Assembly (NCBI GenBank): GCA_029215795.1
Contig: JARDYH010000001.1
Location: 182,969,654-183,033,653 of the forward strand
From: Anniella stebbinsi
Taxonomy: Eukaryota > Chordata > Lepidosauria > Squamata > Anniellidae
DNA length: 64,000 nucleotides
Direction: 5' to 3'
The notes under the pieces were generated by a model, which searched no databases, was not told the origin of the DNA, and was given only the letters and a program-made list of their open reading frames with translations. Position numbers and translations under genes: made by a program. Shown here piece by piece: positions 42,598 through 55,316 of the stretch (positions are counted from its first letter, which is position 1; each line of letters opens with the position of its first letter).

Positions 42598-42790
42598 AAA
42601 TAAGAACCTAAGAAGAGCCCTGAGGCTGGATCAGACCGAGGGTCCATCTAGTCCAGCACTCTGTTCACACAGTGGCCAACCAGCTTTCAACCAGGAACCC
42701 ACAAGCAGGACCCTGGTGCAATAGCACCCTTTCACATACCCATACAAATGTGGTGATCTAATTGTCACCACCACCAGTCTAGTGTCCATA
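42598..42790. repeat. Dispersed repeat (CTGGATCAGACCGAGGGTCC)
   Basis: AAGAACCTAAGAAGAGCCCT...GGATCAGACC.AGGGTCCATCTAGTCCAGCA...TTCACACAGTGGCCAACCAG is a recognisable dispersed amniote repeat. It adjoins the SINE head. Its class is uncertain. Confidence 0.6.
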
Positions 42791-43305
42791 TGTGGGGGGC
42801 AAATGTGGCTCATGGACCTATGTTATCCACACCTATCATAGACAGATAGTTGTGTCTGATCTGACCTTCAATCTTTTTTGTTATTTTAGTTAATACTTTT
42901 ACAATAGATAGCAAGATTAACAGCTTCTGTTCTCTGCCAGTCTCTACCTCAACAATTTAAATTGTTCATCCCTTTCCCACCTTAGTTCTATAGCACCCCA
43001 AAAACTGAAAACCCCAATTGGGCCAAACCCAAGTTCCATAGCTCTCTCAATATGCACATCTACATATGCCCACCCAAAAGTACCCAAGGAGTAGATGGAA
43101 CTGATAACAGAGGTGCCAGTGAAATTCTCCAGGGTCAGGAAAGAAGTTTGGGACTCATTAAAGCTTACTTTAAAGAAGAGGATAATTTTAAAAGCCACCA
43201 AATCCTCCTCCAAGCTAATGGAGATACTTTCCTCTGTCAGCATATATGAGGTGTGAAATGTTACATAGGCGAAATCCAAGAGGAGTGCAGCTGAGTCTTC
43301 CATCC
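42791..43305. other. Unassigned sequence with an unrecognised open frame
   Basis: A 119-codon minus-strand frame (42944-43303) has no motif I recognise, and no promoter or splice context supports it. Otherwise featureless. Confidence 0.4.
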
Positions 43306-43313
43306 CTTGGATA
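43306..43313. repeat. 8-bp target-site duplication, left (CTTGGATA)
   Basis: Exact match to 44678-44685. Confidence 0.85.
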
Positions 43314-44677
43314 CAGGGGCCAGCTCTAGGCTAAGAAGGGCCCCAGGCAAAGAGGGCCTTTGGTGTGTCTCTCCCCGCACCCCCATCATCGGCTGTTGTG
43401 TCCATTGAGAATGACATTGCTAAAAACCTGGCTCTCTCGGCCCCTGTGCTACAGCTTGCAAGCTCAAAAAGCCCACATTCTGAGCCGTGGCGGTGCCCCC
43501 TGTGCAGCACAGCACAGCTATCACAGGTTTTGCTGACATATTTTTTGGTTTTGTTTTGTAACAGTTCCTATCTTTTGGTAAGCATTCTTTAGTTTAGAAT
43601 ATCCACTAGTTTTCTCTTTAAAAATATTAAAGAAAAGTTATAAATAAAAAAGTTATCCAACTGACCTCTTAGAGCTTACAGCTTTATTTTATTATTATTT
43701 ATACAGTGCTTATAATGTTTACAGCATTTGAAGTAATGCTGCCTCAAAGTAAAGCTAAGTGCTCCACTGATTTCTACCTAGTGCAAATGATGTCAGAGTG
43801 GAAACTGAAAAAGAAACGTACTTCAAAGCTAGTTGAAGGAAGATTGTTGTAGGGATGGGTGAACTCACCTGGGTCTGACTCTCGGATGCTTGCCCCAGTG
43901 CCAGTATTTGCACGCTCAGGGCTGGATTAAGGCCATCTGATGCCCTAAGCACAGCCCAATCATGGTGCCCCCTTGGCCCCCTTCCATTGCTTAGCCCAGC
44001 AAGACATTAAGACTCAATAAGTGCTGAAGGTGAAATAAGACATTAAAAATGTCTTATTTCACCTTCACGCCAGAACACACAACGATATTGAATACAAACT
44101 GTTTTTTATTATTATATTTATATAGTCCTTAAACTTAGATGGCTACAACTATGGGACTGGTACTCTGTGGTGCCCTCTTTCCTTGGTGCCCTCAGCATGG
44201 ACTTATATGGCTTCATGGTTCATCCAGGGCTGACACGCAATCTGCACGAGCTTCTTCAACAACTTGGTGAGCATCTGATGAGCACCCGGTAGCCATCCGC
44301 CCCATTCTGGAGACTCCATTGTGCCTGACAATGGAGGCTCCAGAAATTAAGTAATCCCCCCATGTAAATGGCAGCCGTAATGAAAGTTCCAGAATGGGGC
44401 GGACAGCTGCTGGGCGGTCATTGGCCACATGGGAGCTTGATCTGTGGTTACACAAGTGCCCGACAGGGTCCAGGGGGCAGACATGGGGGAGTCCATCAGA
44501 CTCTTGGACCCAGTCAGGCACCCGCAATGTCCCTAGTAGTTAGTACCCAAACAACATATGGAACCTAAAAAGAAAGTTACAAACACTTATTTTTTGCTAC
44601 CCCACTCAGCTTCGCATACCCCTCAGCTCAGCACCCCAGGTGACTCCCCAGCTTGCCCACCTATAAGGCTGGCCCTG
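43314..44677. mobile_element. hAT-type DNA element (CAGGGGCCAGCTCTAGG ends)
   Basis: Begins CAGGGGCCAGCTCTAGG and ends CCTATAAGGCTGGCCCTG; the inverse of the latter is CAGGGCCAGCCTTATAGG. An exact 8-bp duplication flanks it. The CAGGG terminus plus 8-bp target site fits hAT. The interior holds a second CAGGGCTGGATTAAGGCC-type string at 43918 (possibly a nested or internally repeated end), a 19-bp perfect hairpin (44026-44066) and a longer imperfect inversion (CCGCCCCATTCTGGAG at about 44300 and TTCCAGAATGGGGCGG at about 44387). No transposase frame was recognised. Confidence 0.82.
44026..44066. repeat. Perfect 19-bp hairpin, 3-nt loop
   Basis: GAAGGTGAAATAAGACATT, AAA, then the exact complement. 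It lies inside the hAT-type element. Confidence 0.92.
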
Positions 44678-44685
44678 CTTGGATA
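44678..44685. repeat. 8-bp target-site duplication, right (CTTGGATA)
   Basis: Exact partner of 43306-43313. Confidence 0.85.
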
Positions 44686-44777
44686 TGGCCTACAAAACAC
44701 TATCTCTAGTTGACCATAGTGTGAGCTCTATAATCTAAATTATTTTCATGATAAAAAAGCAATACCATCTAAAGTTT

Positions 44778-46517
44778 ATATTTATTTATTTATTACATTT
44801 GTATACCGCCCCATAGCCGAAGCTCTCTGGGCAGTTTACATAGGATTAAAACAATTAAAAACAATATACAAAAATTAAAACAGCAAAAACATACAACATA
44901 CACACAATACACACATACATTTACAACTGCTACAACAGCCCCCAAAAGCTACAAAAATAAAAACAAACCCAGGCTTCTCAGATATTGCCAAATGCCTGAG
45001 AGAAGAGGAAAGTTTTGACCAGGCGCCGAAAAGATAACAATGTTGGCGCCAGGTGGGCCTCGTCAGGGAGATCGTTCCACAATTGGGGGGCCACCACAGA
45101 GAAGGCCCTCTCCCTTTTTGCTGACCTCCGAGCTTCCCTTGGAGTAGGCACTCAGAGAAGGGTCTTAGATGTTGAACGTAGTGTTCGGGTAGGTTCATGT
45201 CGGGATAGGTGTTCCATCCGGTATTGTGGTCCCAAGCCGTGTAAGGCTTTATAGGTTAAAACCAGCACCTTGAATCGAGCTCGGAAACATACAGGCAGCC
45301 AATGCAAGCGGGCCAGAGTAGGTCTTATATGCTCGAACCTTCTGGTTCCAGTTATCAATCTGGCCACTGCATTTTGCACAAGCTGCAGCTTCCGAACCAC
45401 CTTCAAAGGCAGCCCCATGTAGAGTGTATTACAGTAATCTAACTTGGAGGTTACCAGAGCATGGACAACTGAAGCCAGGTTATCCTTGTCCAGATAGGGG
45501 CGTAGCTGGGCCTCCAACTGAAGTTGGTAGAAGGCACTCCATGCCACTGAGGCCACCTGAGCTTCAAGTGACAGAGATGGTTCCAGGAGAACCCCCAAGC
45601 TACGAACCTGGAGTGCAACCCCATCCAGAATAAGTTGAAGACTCTCCAACCGGTCAGCAGAACCACCCACTAACAGCGTCTCAGTCTTGTCTGGATTGAG
45701 TTTCAGTTTATTAGCCCTCATCCAGTCCATTGTTGCAGCCAGGCACTGGTTCAGCACATCCACAGCCTCACCTGATGAAGATGAGAAGGAGAAATAGAGC
45801 TGTGTGTCATCAGGGTACTGATGACAACACACTCCAAAACTCCGGATGACTGCACTCAACGGTTTCATGTAGATGTTGAACAGCATGGGGGACAAGACTG
45901 ACCCCTGCGGAACCCCATACTGGAGAATCTACGGGGCAGAGCAATGTTCCCCAAGCACCACCTTCTGGAGCCGACCCGCCAAATAGGAGCGGAACCACTG
46001 CAATGCAGTGCCTCCCACTCCCAACTCAGCCAGTTGTCCCAGAAGGATACCAGGGTCAATGGTATCGAAAGCCGCTGAGAGATCAAGGAGAATCAACAAG
46101 TCACACTCCCTCTGTCTTTCTCCCGACATAGGTCATCAACATACAGGGCGACCAAGGCTGTTTCCGTACCAAAACCAGGCCTGAAACCCGACTGAAATGG
46201 ATCCAGATAATCAGTCTCATCCAAGAGTGCCTGGAGCTGGCTCGCAACCACCCGCTCCAGGACCTTGCCCAGGAATGGAACATTTGCTACTGGCCTGTAG
46301 TTATTAAGATTTTTAGGGTCCAGGGAAGATTTCTTTAGGAGTGGTCTCACTGCCGCCTCTTTCAGGAGGCCTGGGACCACTCCCTCTTGCAAAGAGGCAT
46401 TAATCACTTCCCTGGCCCAGCCAGTTGTTCCATCCCTGCTAGCTTTTATTAGCCAAGAGGGGCAAGGATCCAATATGGAAGTGGTTGCACGAACCTGTCC
46501 AAGCAGATTTATTAGCA
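44778..46517 (-). mobile_element. L2-clade LINE, 5'-truncated, full 3' half
   Basis: The minus strand reads the RT start (46500-46100: CPSWLIKASRDGTTGWAREV, SLQEGVVPGLLKEAAVRPLL, FLGKVLERVVASQLQALLDE), palm (46100-45895), catalytic region to C-terminus (45895-45152), and a 3' UTR ending CTTCGGCTATGGGGCGGTATACAAATGTAATAAATAAATA at 44778. It is collinear with the other L2 copies here but without nested insertions. It is the best-preserved L2 in the window. Confidence 0.92.
45152..46517 (-). pseudogene. L2 reverse transcriptase pseudogene
   Basis: Blocks in order: pre-RT (46517-46093), [24 protein letters not shown] and [12 protein letters not shown] (46129-45940). After a frame break, [65 protein letters not shown] and [28 protein letters not shown] follow (45895-45152). 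The catalytic box is YPDD instead of YADD, at about 45805-45827. Both aspartates remain, but the frame change near 45900 and another near 46100 disrupt the protein. Confidence 0.92.
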
Positions 46518-46824
46518 AACAAAATTCCCTGAATTAAAGTAGGTGCTGCTTTACAGGATTATGTGGTTAAGAACTGTCATCTATTCATACTTAATTCAAA
46601 TAGTGTTGTGAGACTCACCCTAAGAGAGATGCTAAGTGTTGTTAAGTGTGCATGATGCTAAAACCTGATTATCATTTCTTTCTTTTAAAAGATTGGCTTG
46701 TTCTTGGTTAATACTTTTTACCCCTCCTCTATGAATGAAAGTCAGACCTGCCTAGATAATGTCCCAGAATCACTTGGAGTTGGTAAGGAGCAAGCATTGT
46801 GTTGAATTTTCATGAGGTTCTATT
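46518..46824. other. Unassigned spacer between two L2 copies
   Basis: No recognised structure. Confidence 0.45.
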
Positions 46825-48455
46825 TTATTTATTTATTTATTTATTTAATTTCTAACTGCCTCTCCATCCAGATCAAGGCGAAGAACAACAATAAATATAA
46901 ATATAAAAATCATAAACTAGATAAACCATTAAAACAGATAAAAACAAATTCATTATTAAAAACATCTTAAAATTCAACTGGATAGGCCTGCCGGAAGAGA
47001 GCAGCCTTCACGGCTCTCTTAATTCCAGAAGACTGCTAATTTGTCGAATCTCCTCTGGCAGGAAGTCCTCTGGGTAACACTTGTCAGCCTAGTTCTGGCT
47101 GACTGGAGTAAATTCTTCCCTTCCCAGAGGACCTGAGTTTGCGGGGTGGATTATATGGGAGAAGGTGATCCCGCAGCTAACCTGGACCCAACCTATGTAG
47201 GGCTTTAAAGGTAATAACCAACACTTTATACTTCGCCCAGAAACTAATTGGATTTTAATATTGGTGTTATGTGGTCACCCCTAGGTGTACCAGTGACCAA
47301 CTTGGCTGCCATATTTTGAACTAATTGAAGTTTCCGGACTAGGCACCAAAGGTAGCCCTATGTACAGCGCACTGCAGAAGTCGAGCCTAGAAGTTACCAG
47401 CGCATGCACTACTGTCTTTAGGTCTTCCAACTCTAGGAAGCAGTGCAGCTGGCGTATCAGCCGAAGGTGATAGTAGGAACTCCTGGTCGTCGCATCTATC
47501 TGGGCTGTCATTTGGAGCAATGGATCCAGGAGTACCCCCAACTGCGAACACAGTCTTTCAGGGGGAGGGGTGTAACCCCATCCAGAACTGATTGACACAC
47601 TTCCAAACCCAGGTTGTGGCCTTTGACATTAAAGCACCTCCGTCTTGTCTGGATTCAGCTTCAGTTTGTTTTTCCTCATCCAGCCCATTACCGCTGTCAA
47701 GCATACATTCAGAGGAGACACACTATCCTTAGTTAATGATGTTGTCGAAGGCATAGAGAAATATATTTGGGTGTCATCAGTGTACTGATAGCACCCCACC
47801 CCATGCCTCCAGATGATCTCTCCCAGCTGTTTCATATAAAAGTTAAAAAGCATTGGGGAAAGGATGGCACCTTGTGGTACGCCACATAGCAGATCCTTCT
47901 TTGAAGAGCAGCTATTCCCAAGCATCACCATCTGGAACCTGCCCGAGTGATAGGACTAGAACCACTGAAGCACAGTGCCCACAATTCCCAATCCCCTCAG
48001 GCGTTCCAGAAGGATACCATGGTCGATGGTATCGAAAGCCGTTAAGAGGTCCAGGAGTACCAACAGGGACACACTCCCCCTGTCGATACTCAGGCGTAGA
48101 TCATCCACTAAGGCGACCATAGCAGTCTCAACTCCGTGTCCTGCCCGAAGCCAGTTTGAAATGGGTCTAGAAAATCTGTATCATCCAAAACTGCTTGGAG
48201 TTGTAAGGCAACCACCCTCTCAATCACCTTGCCCAAAAATGGAAGATTTGATACCGATCTGTAGTTATTAAGGTCCAGAGGGTCAAGGGAGGGCTTTTTT
48301 AGAAGCGGCTGTACTACCGCCTCTTTTAAACATGCTGGAAAACTCCCCTCCCTGAGAGATGCATTGATAATATGTTGTAGATGTGATCGAACTGCATCTC
48401 CTCCCTGGACGACCAGCCAAGAAGGACAGGGATCGAGAGGGCAAGTCGTTCTCAG
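46825..48455 (-). mobile_element. L2-clade LINE of a second subfamily
   Basis: The 3' tail (TTTA)n AATTTCTAACTGCCTCTCCATC is at 46825-46875, different from the CCGCCCCATAGC type. RT coding: 48455-48110 (CPLDPCPSWLVVQG, INASLREGSFPACLKEAVVQPLLKKPSL, VSNLPFLGKVIERVVALQLQ), 47931-47629 ([47 protein letters not shown]) and 47598-47281 (LGVLLDPLLQMTAQIDATTRSSYYHLRLI). The catalytic box reads YTDD with both aspartates retained. Frame breaks separate the three parts. The 5' edge at 48455 joins L1 ORF1 sequence in the same orientation. Confidence 0.9.
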
Positions 48456-49195
48456 TTTATAACTTTCCCCAGCAAATGTCAAAGTCACACCTTCAGGTAT
48501 TTCCCATCTGAAAACAACCTTTTTCTGTTTCCAAATTGTTGTCAAAAATTCATAGTCTCTCCTTTTAGCTCTGATTCTGGTTGGTATTTCTTTTAAAACT
48601 ATAAGCTCTTTTCCATCAATTTTTACTTTCTCCCGATTATGACGTTGTAAAATCTTGTCTCTAGTGGATTTTCTCACAAAATATACCATGATGTCGCTTG
48701 GCAGTTGCTTTGTCCTTGCATAAACAGAGTTCTTTCTATATACCCTATCTCAGCTTCCATCCTGTCCTCCTCCCAGTCCAATAATTCTACTAGTATTTTT
48801 ATGATCTCTTCTTGGAGCTCACCTGGTTTTTCTGCAATGTTTCTCAACCTTAGGCATTTTTTCCATTTCCCTCTGTTCCAAAAAAGCTACTGTATCCTTT
48901 TCCCTATCAATTTGAACCTGTAAAATTTGTGTTTTATGATCCAAAGTTTCCACTTTATCCTTTGGCTCCTTGGCATCCTTCTTTAATTCTTTGACTGTCA
49001 TATCCATTTGATTAATCTCTTTAATCAAATCATCTCTAGTCTCCTTAAGTTTCCCTTCCGTAGCCAAAAATTGATAATCTATCTTCTTTATAGAGGCATC
49101 CATCTTAGATTCCAGTCGAATAGACATTTCCCTCATTGCCATCATAATTCCATCAAGTGCTTTCTTTGTTTCGTCAGCAGGTGGCACCATAGCTG
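48456..49195 (-). pseudogene. L1 ORF1-like pseudogene
   Basis: Minus strand. 49190-48819 encodes a charged coiled coil (MREMSIRLESKMDASIKKID, KLKETRDDLIKEINQMDMTV, KELKKDAKEPKDKVETLDHK). A linker (LRNIAEKPGE, VELLDWEEDRMEAEIGYIYR) corresponds to the RRM-type domain. After a frame shift near 48720, MVYFVRKSTRDKILQRHNRE, ELIVLKEIPTRIRAKRRDYE and FRWEIPEGVTLTFAGESYKL (48689-48456) form the C-terminal RNA-binding domain. This is the trimeric RNA-chaperone architecture of L1 ORF1p. The C-terminal end is cut by the L2 copy at 48455. Confidence 0.85.
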
Positions 49196-49960
49196 CATCA
49201 GATTAAGCTTTTCTAGTTGCACGTTTCTTGTTTCCATAGCAACCTTCTTATCAGAAAGTTTGGGAACAGCCGAGGCAAATGAATGTAAACAAAGCTAACT
49301 CTGCATAGAAGGACTCTGTAAATTTTCACTCTCTGCTAGTTACTTCAAGCCTCCCTTTTCACTGTTCAAAACAACCTGATGGAATCCTCTTTTCTCCACT
49401 TTTTAGAATCAAATCTTCAATCACAGCTTACTGTCAATATTGCTGCAACTCCCTTCATTCATAAATGCTTATTGTTTACATCCCTTATAAAGAAAGTCTG
49501 TTTCCACTCACCATGAAAAGGTATGTTGTTTAATCTTTATTTTGTCACGTTGAAGTCCCCCCGACTTCTGTTAATTTTTGTTGTTATATAGTCAATCAAT
49601 CTCGGGGAATGGATTTTGTTGGATCTTAATCCTTTTCCCAGGGTGACAGTGCAATTCACGAGTGATAGATGTCTGGCCTCTTATCTCCCCATTCCTCCCT
49701 TTGTCGAAGTTCCCTTTGTCGAAACTTGCAGCTCCGGAGACTGATGAGACAACTTACGACCTGCTCCAGCCAAGATCCCTCTGATCTGGGATCGTAAATT
49801 TAAATCACACTGTTCTGCTCAGCTAAAAACTCAGCAGCCTCAATCCTCCATTACTCCACTGGAAGTCCGCCATGCTCTTTTCCAATACCTAATGACTTTG
49901 GTCTGTTCCAAATTCACCAGTTTTCTCTTTTTTCTCCCTGGTCTTTAGTATCAGAAAAGA
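49196..49960 (-). mobile_element. Probable L1 5' UTR
   Basis: Lies directly upstream of the ORF1 start on the minus strand. Content is moderately GC-variable with no frames. It is assigned only by position; the 5' border is not defined. Confidence 0.35.
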
Positions 49961-50503
49961 AAAGCAAGATAAGTTACTTTAGTGGAAGCTTGTCTTCAGC
50001 TATGAAATTGACACCCAGCAATTACATAAGGCAGATTGGATGCAAAGCTCAGGTAACTTTCATCTTCAGATCACTTGCAGAAATCTCATGCTTTTTGCAC
50101 AGCATTCCCTAAGAGAAATAAAACTCAGAAGGCCTTAGCAACTAAAAATCGTGAATTACATAGCCACAGTTTCTTTGACTTTGTAACAGTATGTGTGTGG
50201 TTGTGGTTTTGGTTGTTGTGGTTGTTTTAAAATGCATATTCTTTCATTTACTTTGCAACAGGATGTGTGTGGGCATTTTTTGTTAGTAAGAATTTAGAAT
50301 TTCAGTATTTTTGTGTTGGATGATGATTGATGAAGGCCTAAAAATGCAAGGACAGGGATAAGTAGGGCTAAAGAAGTATGGAACTGTGCAGAATGAAAAG
50401 TCCTTTCACCTTGCCTAGTCCCGCTGTTTGCTAACATGAAGATGACAAATATATTTGTTTTCCACATAACATGTCAACCTTTTCCTCCACAAAACAAAGT
50501 TGG
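49961..50503. other. Unassigned sequence
   Basis: TGTGTGTGG/TTGTTGTGG-rich stretch at 50190-50225. Otherwise featureless. Confidence 0.4.
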
Positions 50504-50510
50504 GGATTAG

Positions 50511-50830
50511 TAGGCTGACCAGATAAAATCCAGGTCAGGGCTCCTGTAACTTTAACAGTTGTAGAGAAAAGGGAATTTCAGCAGGTGTCATTTGTATGCA
50601 ATTCGTTCCTGTTGAAATTCCCTCTTCATCACAACAGTTAAAGGTGCATGCACTATACTAGAGTGACCATATACAAAAGAAGGCAGGGCCCCTGCAACTT
50701 TAACAGTTGTGATGAAGAGGGAATTTCACCAGGAACTAATTGCATACAAATGACACTGGCTGAAATTCCCTTTTCTCTACAACTGTTAAAGTTACATGAG
50801 CCCTGACCTGGATTTTATCTGGTCACCCTA
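50511..50830. mobile_element. TAGGGTGACC-family MITE (CCAGATAAAATCC subtype)
   Basis: Ends TAGGCTGACCAGATAAAATCC and GGATTTTATCTGGTCACCCTA. GGATTAG (50504-50510) repeats at 50831-50837, a 7-8-bp duplication. Confidence 0.9.
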
Positions 50831-50837
50831 GGATTAG

Positions 50838-53639
50838 GCTGACAGATTGACTTTTAGCTCCTTTTGTTGGATGTTGGTTGAGCCCTTCCAGGTGTGCTCA
50901 GGAGTCCATGATACCATTCAGTGCTGGCACCAACTATTTGCCTTGGGGTCTGTTTAATTATTTCTTAAAATTAATTTTGATTATTACAGCTGATTACACC
51001 TCACTGAACAAAGTAATTGATATTTGGTAATGCATCCCAAAGAATGTTTTGTAGAACATGCTTTTTGCTGTTGAAGGTTAAAGATTGTTATTGTTTTTTC
51101 TCTAAATATGCTCACATCATTAGTTCTTGCAGTAGAAAAGGTTGCCATCTGGAAAAGGCAGCATAGAGACATTATTCAGGCACAAGTGCATGAAATTGGT
51201 GTTCCTGCATCTTCTGTCTCTCTTCGCTGAAAGGAAGAGATTCATAATTAAAAGAGGAGCTGGATTTCAGGGGAACATTACTCATTTTGTGTTATTCTTT
51301 ATCATGTCAGTGCTTGACAGCTACAGATCTGATAAATTGGTTTTTTATAGTGTGACATCCAACCAAGATTCCAAATCTTTGCCTCTCTCCCTGTTCCAGG
51401 CAGTTGTGTTTTTGCGTGCTCTGCAATGGACAAAGAGATCATTTCTGAACAACAAATGAGTGTAACCTCATTGTCTCTGCTTGGTGTGATACAGTGTTGC
51501 CACCCAGGAGGCAGGAAGTTTCTTTACTTGAAGAAGACTAGCTCAAGTGGTGGGGTTAGGAGGGACCTTTCGCTTCCTCTCTACGGCCAGTTTTTCTCCT
51601 GCCTCTGCAGTGTTTGGAAGTAGGTTGTTGGCTGGGCAAACCTAAAGGAAGATGAAATAAAGAAGTGAGGAAGGCAGCAGCCTAAACAGGAAAGAGGTGC
51701 TTACCTCAAGCTGTTCCTGAGCCACCTCAGGGTTAGTGTCATGCACACACTTTGGCTCTTCCACATACACCATTTCAGGCCTAAAAAGGAGCAATGGGGT
51801 TGGCCTTCCTGCCACCCCTTTCTCCCGTCATGGGACCTACTGCTTTCTGGAGTTGGGGACTTGACTCATTGTTTAGAAGGGATAGCACTGGGGTGACTGA
51901 AACAGTGCTTCAGAACAGTGCTTCAGGATAATTACAGTGGTGTGTTAATGTGGCAACCTCATGTCTGGGGTGTGTGAGTATTGCTTTTGCTTCTTAGAGG
52001 AGCAAGTATTTGTGTTCCTGCTTTTCTACAATGGGTGCTTCCTTCCCACTTTGCTTCCCAAACTCCCACTCTGCTCTTGAGTCCATAGAGTTCTGACTTC
52101 CTGGGTCTGGAAAAGGGGCACTCCCTGCCCTACCCTGCCCTGCCCTTCCCCTCCACTGCTTCAGTGTCCAGGCCTAGAAGAACACAGGGTACTTCCAGAT
52201 GAGGCTTTTATAGTGCAATCATCTGCTTTGTGAATGGAATTTTACAACAGATCCAGACAGCATTGTCTTCATTTTGTAGCCCTTATGTCCTGGCACTTCC
52301 TTTCATCCTTTTCCTTACCAGAAAAAAAAATCTGTTTAAAAGAAAAAGGTGGAATAGCTGCACAATTTGTGTTGATGGCTAAAGCTCTCTGTCTGGAACC
52401 ATGCCTAGTGTTATGGACTTTTTAGTGTAAGTTACTTTGAAAAGGCAAAAAGTTTACTAATTTTTCATAGACCTAAATTGTGGGGTGTTTGAGAAAAAAC
52501 AGACACCAGACCAAAATGGAAAATGAAAAAAGAAAGAAACCAGCCAAACCATCTGAGATTCCTCCCCAGTATAATAAAGGCGTAAAATGTAAGCCTATCA
52601 TTTCCCATTCATACATTTTTAGAATTAATGTGAGCTTGTTAGCTGTTCTTGCCAAGCAGCTGAGCTCTCAGATCCCCCCGGTGGACTTGGGAAATTGCCT
52701 CCCAAAAAATGCTGTTGATTCCTGCATAGTCACATGCATATAATCCTAGTTTTTGAGTTCCATCAGATAAGCATTTTATTGCACGCTCATAACTGGGCAC
52801 TCACAGATTTTCACGGGTCCCTCTCACAATGTCATCTGTCTCCTGAGCGCCTCCCACCCCTTCTTGCCTTCTCTGCATCACAAAAAAACACCCCAGCAAG
52901 TCCAAGTTAAAATTAAGATGGAAATTGCCGCTATCTCCTGCTGTGTGTGGGAGAAGCAGTGCAATAAAAACGGCCGACTGAATGGGCCATATGCAAGTTG
53001 TTTACTTCCTCTTTCAAAAGAGGAAGTAATGAGGGACAAACGAATGGGTGGAGAAGTGCCTGTAGGCAAACATGATTTTCCCTTGTGTGATGATGATGAT
53101 GCTCTTAGCATGTGTTATGGATGCTAAGAAAATATCTTTAGAAAGGCTGCCATTCTCACACACTCCTCTTCTGTCTCTGAGGCTCAGCATTCCTGCTCTC
53201 AGAAAATAACTGTGCAACATTGCCTACTATCCCTGAAGTGTCCTTTTCAGTCTCAAGGTATTTAAATGCATCTTTCACCCTCCCAATTAAATCTTAATCA
53301 ACGCAGCTTAGTCTCAATTGTACAGATGCTCAAAACCATCCTTCTTTGGTAGCCACAGTTCAACTGCTTTGAGCACAGAATCAATCCCTCTGTTGGAACC
53401 AACCAGTCTATGATAGAGAGCCTGGTACATGAATGCAGTGATTCAGGGTTTTTGGTCTCAATATCTATGTTTTCAAACCATGTTCTTGTGACTAAACTCT
53501 GTATCTATGTTCTAAAAGCCTTCTGTCTGCCATGCATTCCTTCCAAGCTGACTGGCTGATCAGACAGTATTTAACCTCTGTGAATGGGATCTCCATGAAT
53601 GAACACATGATTAGATGGTGCAACAAGTCAACTCTTTGG
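50838..53639. other. Mostly unassigned, possibly unique sequence
   Basis: Contains a terminus-like TTCCAGATGAGGCTTTTATAGTGC at about 52193 (compare 22935) and a perfect 13-bp hairpin at 53002-53029. Frames of 105 and 87 codons (51142-51459, 52480-52743, 52864-53127, plus strand) have no recognised domain or coding context. No RNA gene seen. Confidence 0.45.
53002..53029. repeat. Perfect 13-bp hairpin, 2-nt loop
   Basis: TTACTTCCTCTTT, CA, then AAAGAGGAAGTAA. Confidence 0.9.
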
Positions 53640-54497
53640 CATTCAACATCTTTTTGTCATCTTCAGTGCAAAGTCCAGCAACCTTTCTCTAGGATGGGGA
53701 GTCTCTAGGCAGGGTGCATCTATGTCTCTACCCAGTCCTGTCTGAGGGAGCTCTGGAATGCCTTCCCACCATTTCCACTTATCTTAGATCCAAATATAAT
53801 GAGCAGTCATCATCCTACTGGCCCTTTGCTGGCCAAGATGTGTATGGTTTGCCAGTCTTATCAGACCACACCTGAACACTGCTAAGTCATACAGTCCACC
53901 TAGCCCTCCTCAACTAAGGCCCCTTCCTCTACCCCAAGCTGGATCTGCCTTACCTATCACCATGGAGACTAAGAGAACAAGGCTAGGAGACTTAGGATAT
54001 TCTTCAAGAATACTTTACAGTCTTCTGGCACCCCAAAGGGACTCTATCAATAGGGTGCACCAGACCACTCGGACTCTTTTTATCCTGTGGTCACAGGACA
54101 AATACCTCTATCCCATTACTCCCTGTTGCTACTATTCTGGAGTTGCTCCAGGAAGGTCTTGGGGAGGTCTGAAGCCTTATTCTTTCTGCAGGCAGGGAGT
54201 GACTCTGAGCAATTTTATCCATTAGGGCTGAATTCCATTTTGTTGAATCTCTTGCAGGGCCACATTCCAGTGATGGGGGCAAAAACAATACTGGGATATT
54301 TTAGTTTAAAGTCCTTGCTTCCAGTAATTAAGCCTTAAGAGAGATCTGCCAACCTTTTAGAACAGAAAAAAAACATTGTACAAAAACTGTGAAACCACCA
54401 GATAATTGGTAGTTGGGGGAAAGGGAGTGAGGCCAAGGGAAGGAGGCCAGATTGTAACTCCCAAAGAGCCAGATTGGGCATGAGATTCTACACCATT

Positions 54498-54965
54498 ATT
54501 ATTATTTATTACATTTCTATACCCCCCATAGCCAATGCTCTCTGGGCAGCTTACAAAGATTAAGAACATTAAAAACAATATGCAAAATTTTAAAACATAA
54601 AAAACCACAATGGACAGTATACACAGAGACAACATACATAAAAACACACACAACTCTGAACAATCAGCCAAACCATGAAACAAATCCAGGATCTATTAGA
54701 ACTCATCACAAACTGCCAAATGCCTTGGAAAAGAGAGGTCTCCCTTGTTGCTGTCTTCCAAGTCTCCCTCGGAGTGGGCACCTGGAGGAGGACCTTAGAT
54801 GCTGAGCATAGTGTACAGGTAAGTTCATGTTGGGAGAGACGGCCTGTTAGGTACTGTGGTCCCAAGCCATGTAAGGCCTTAGAGGTTAAAACCAGTTCTG
54901 AATTGGTCTCAAAAACATACAGGCAGCCAATGCAGGTGGGCTAGAGTCAGGCATTAGGGTCTCAA
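54498..54965 (-). mobile_element. L2 LINE 3'-end fragment
   Basis: (ATT)n then TATACCCCCCATAGCCAATGC...CTCTGGGCAGCTTACAAAG. Coding-like remnants GPQYLTGRLSQHELTCTL lie on the minus strand (about 54865-54800). It is a 5'-truncated insertion into the DIRS-like element. Confidence 0.85.
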
Positions 54966-55059
54966 CTGTGCATTAGACATATTTTAAGTGTGACAACAAC
55001 GTTTTGACCTTCTGGTGATGCATAACTTCCCACCTGGCAACTGAACTGGATACTTCATG

Positions 55060-55277
55060 TGTGAATAAGTCCCTCTTCTCTCAGGCATTTGGCAATATCT
55101 GAGGAGCCTGGGTTTGTTTTGTTTTGGTTTTGTAGTTTTTGAAGTGTTGAAGTGGTTTTTAAATGTACAGATTGTGTGTATGTTGTATGTTTTTGCTGTT
55201 TTAATGTTTGTATATTGTTTTTAATCCTATGTAAACCGCCCAGAGAGCTTCGGCTATGGGGCGGTATACAAATGTAA

Positions 55278-55316
<39 letters not shown>

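Noticed and set aside
42944..43303. 119-codon minus-strand frame
   Set aside because: I could not match it to any family. Kept as unassigned sequence rather than a gene.
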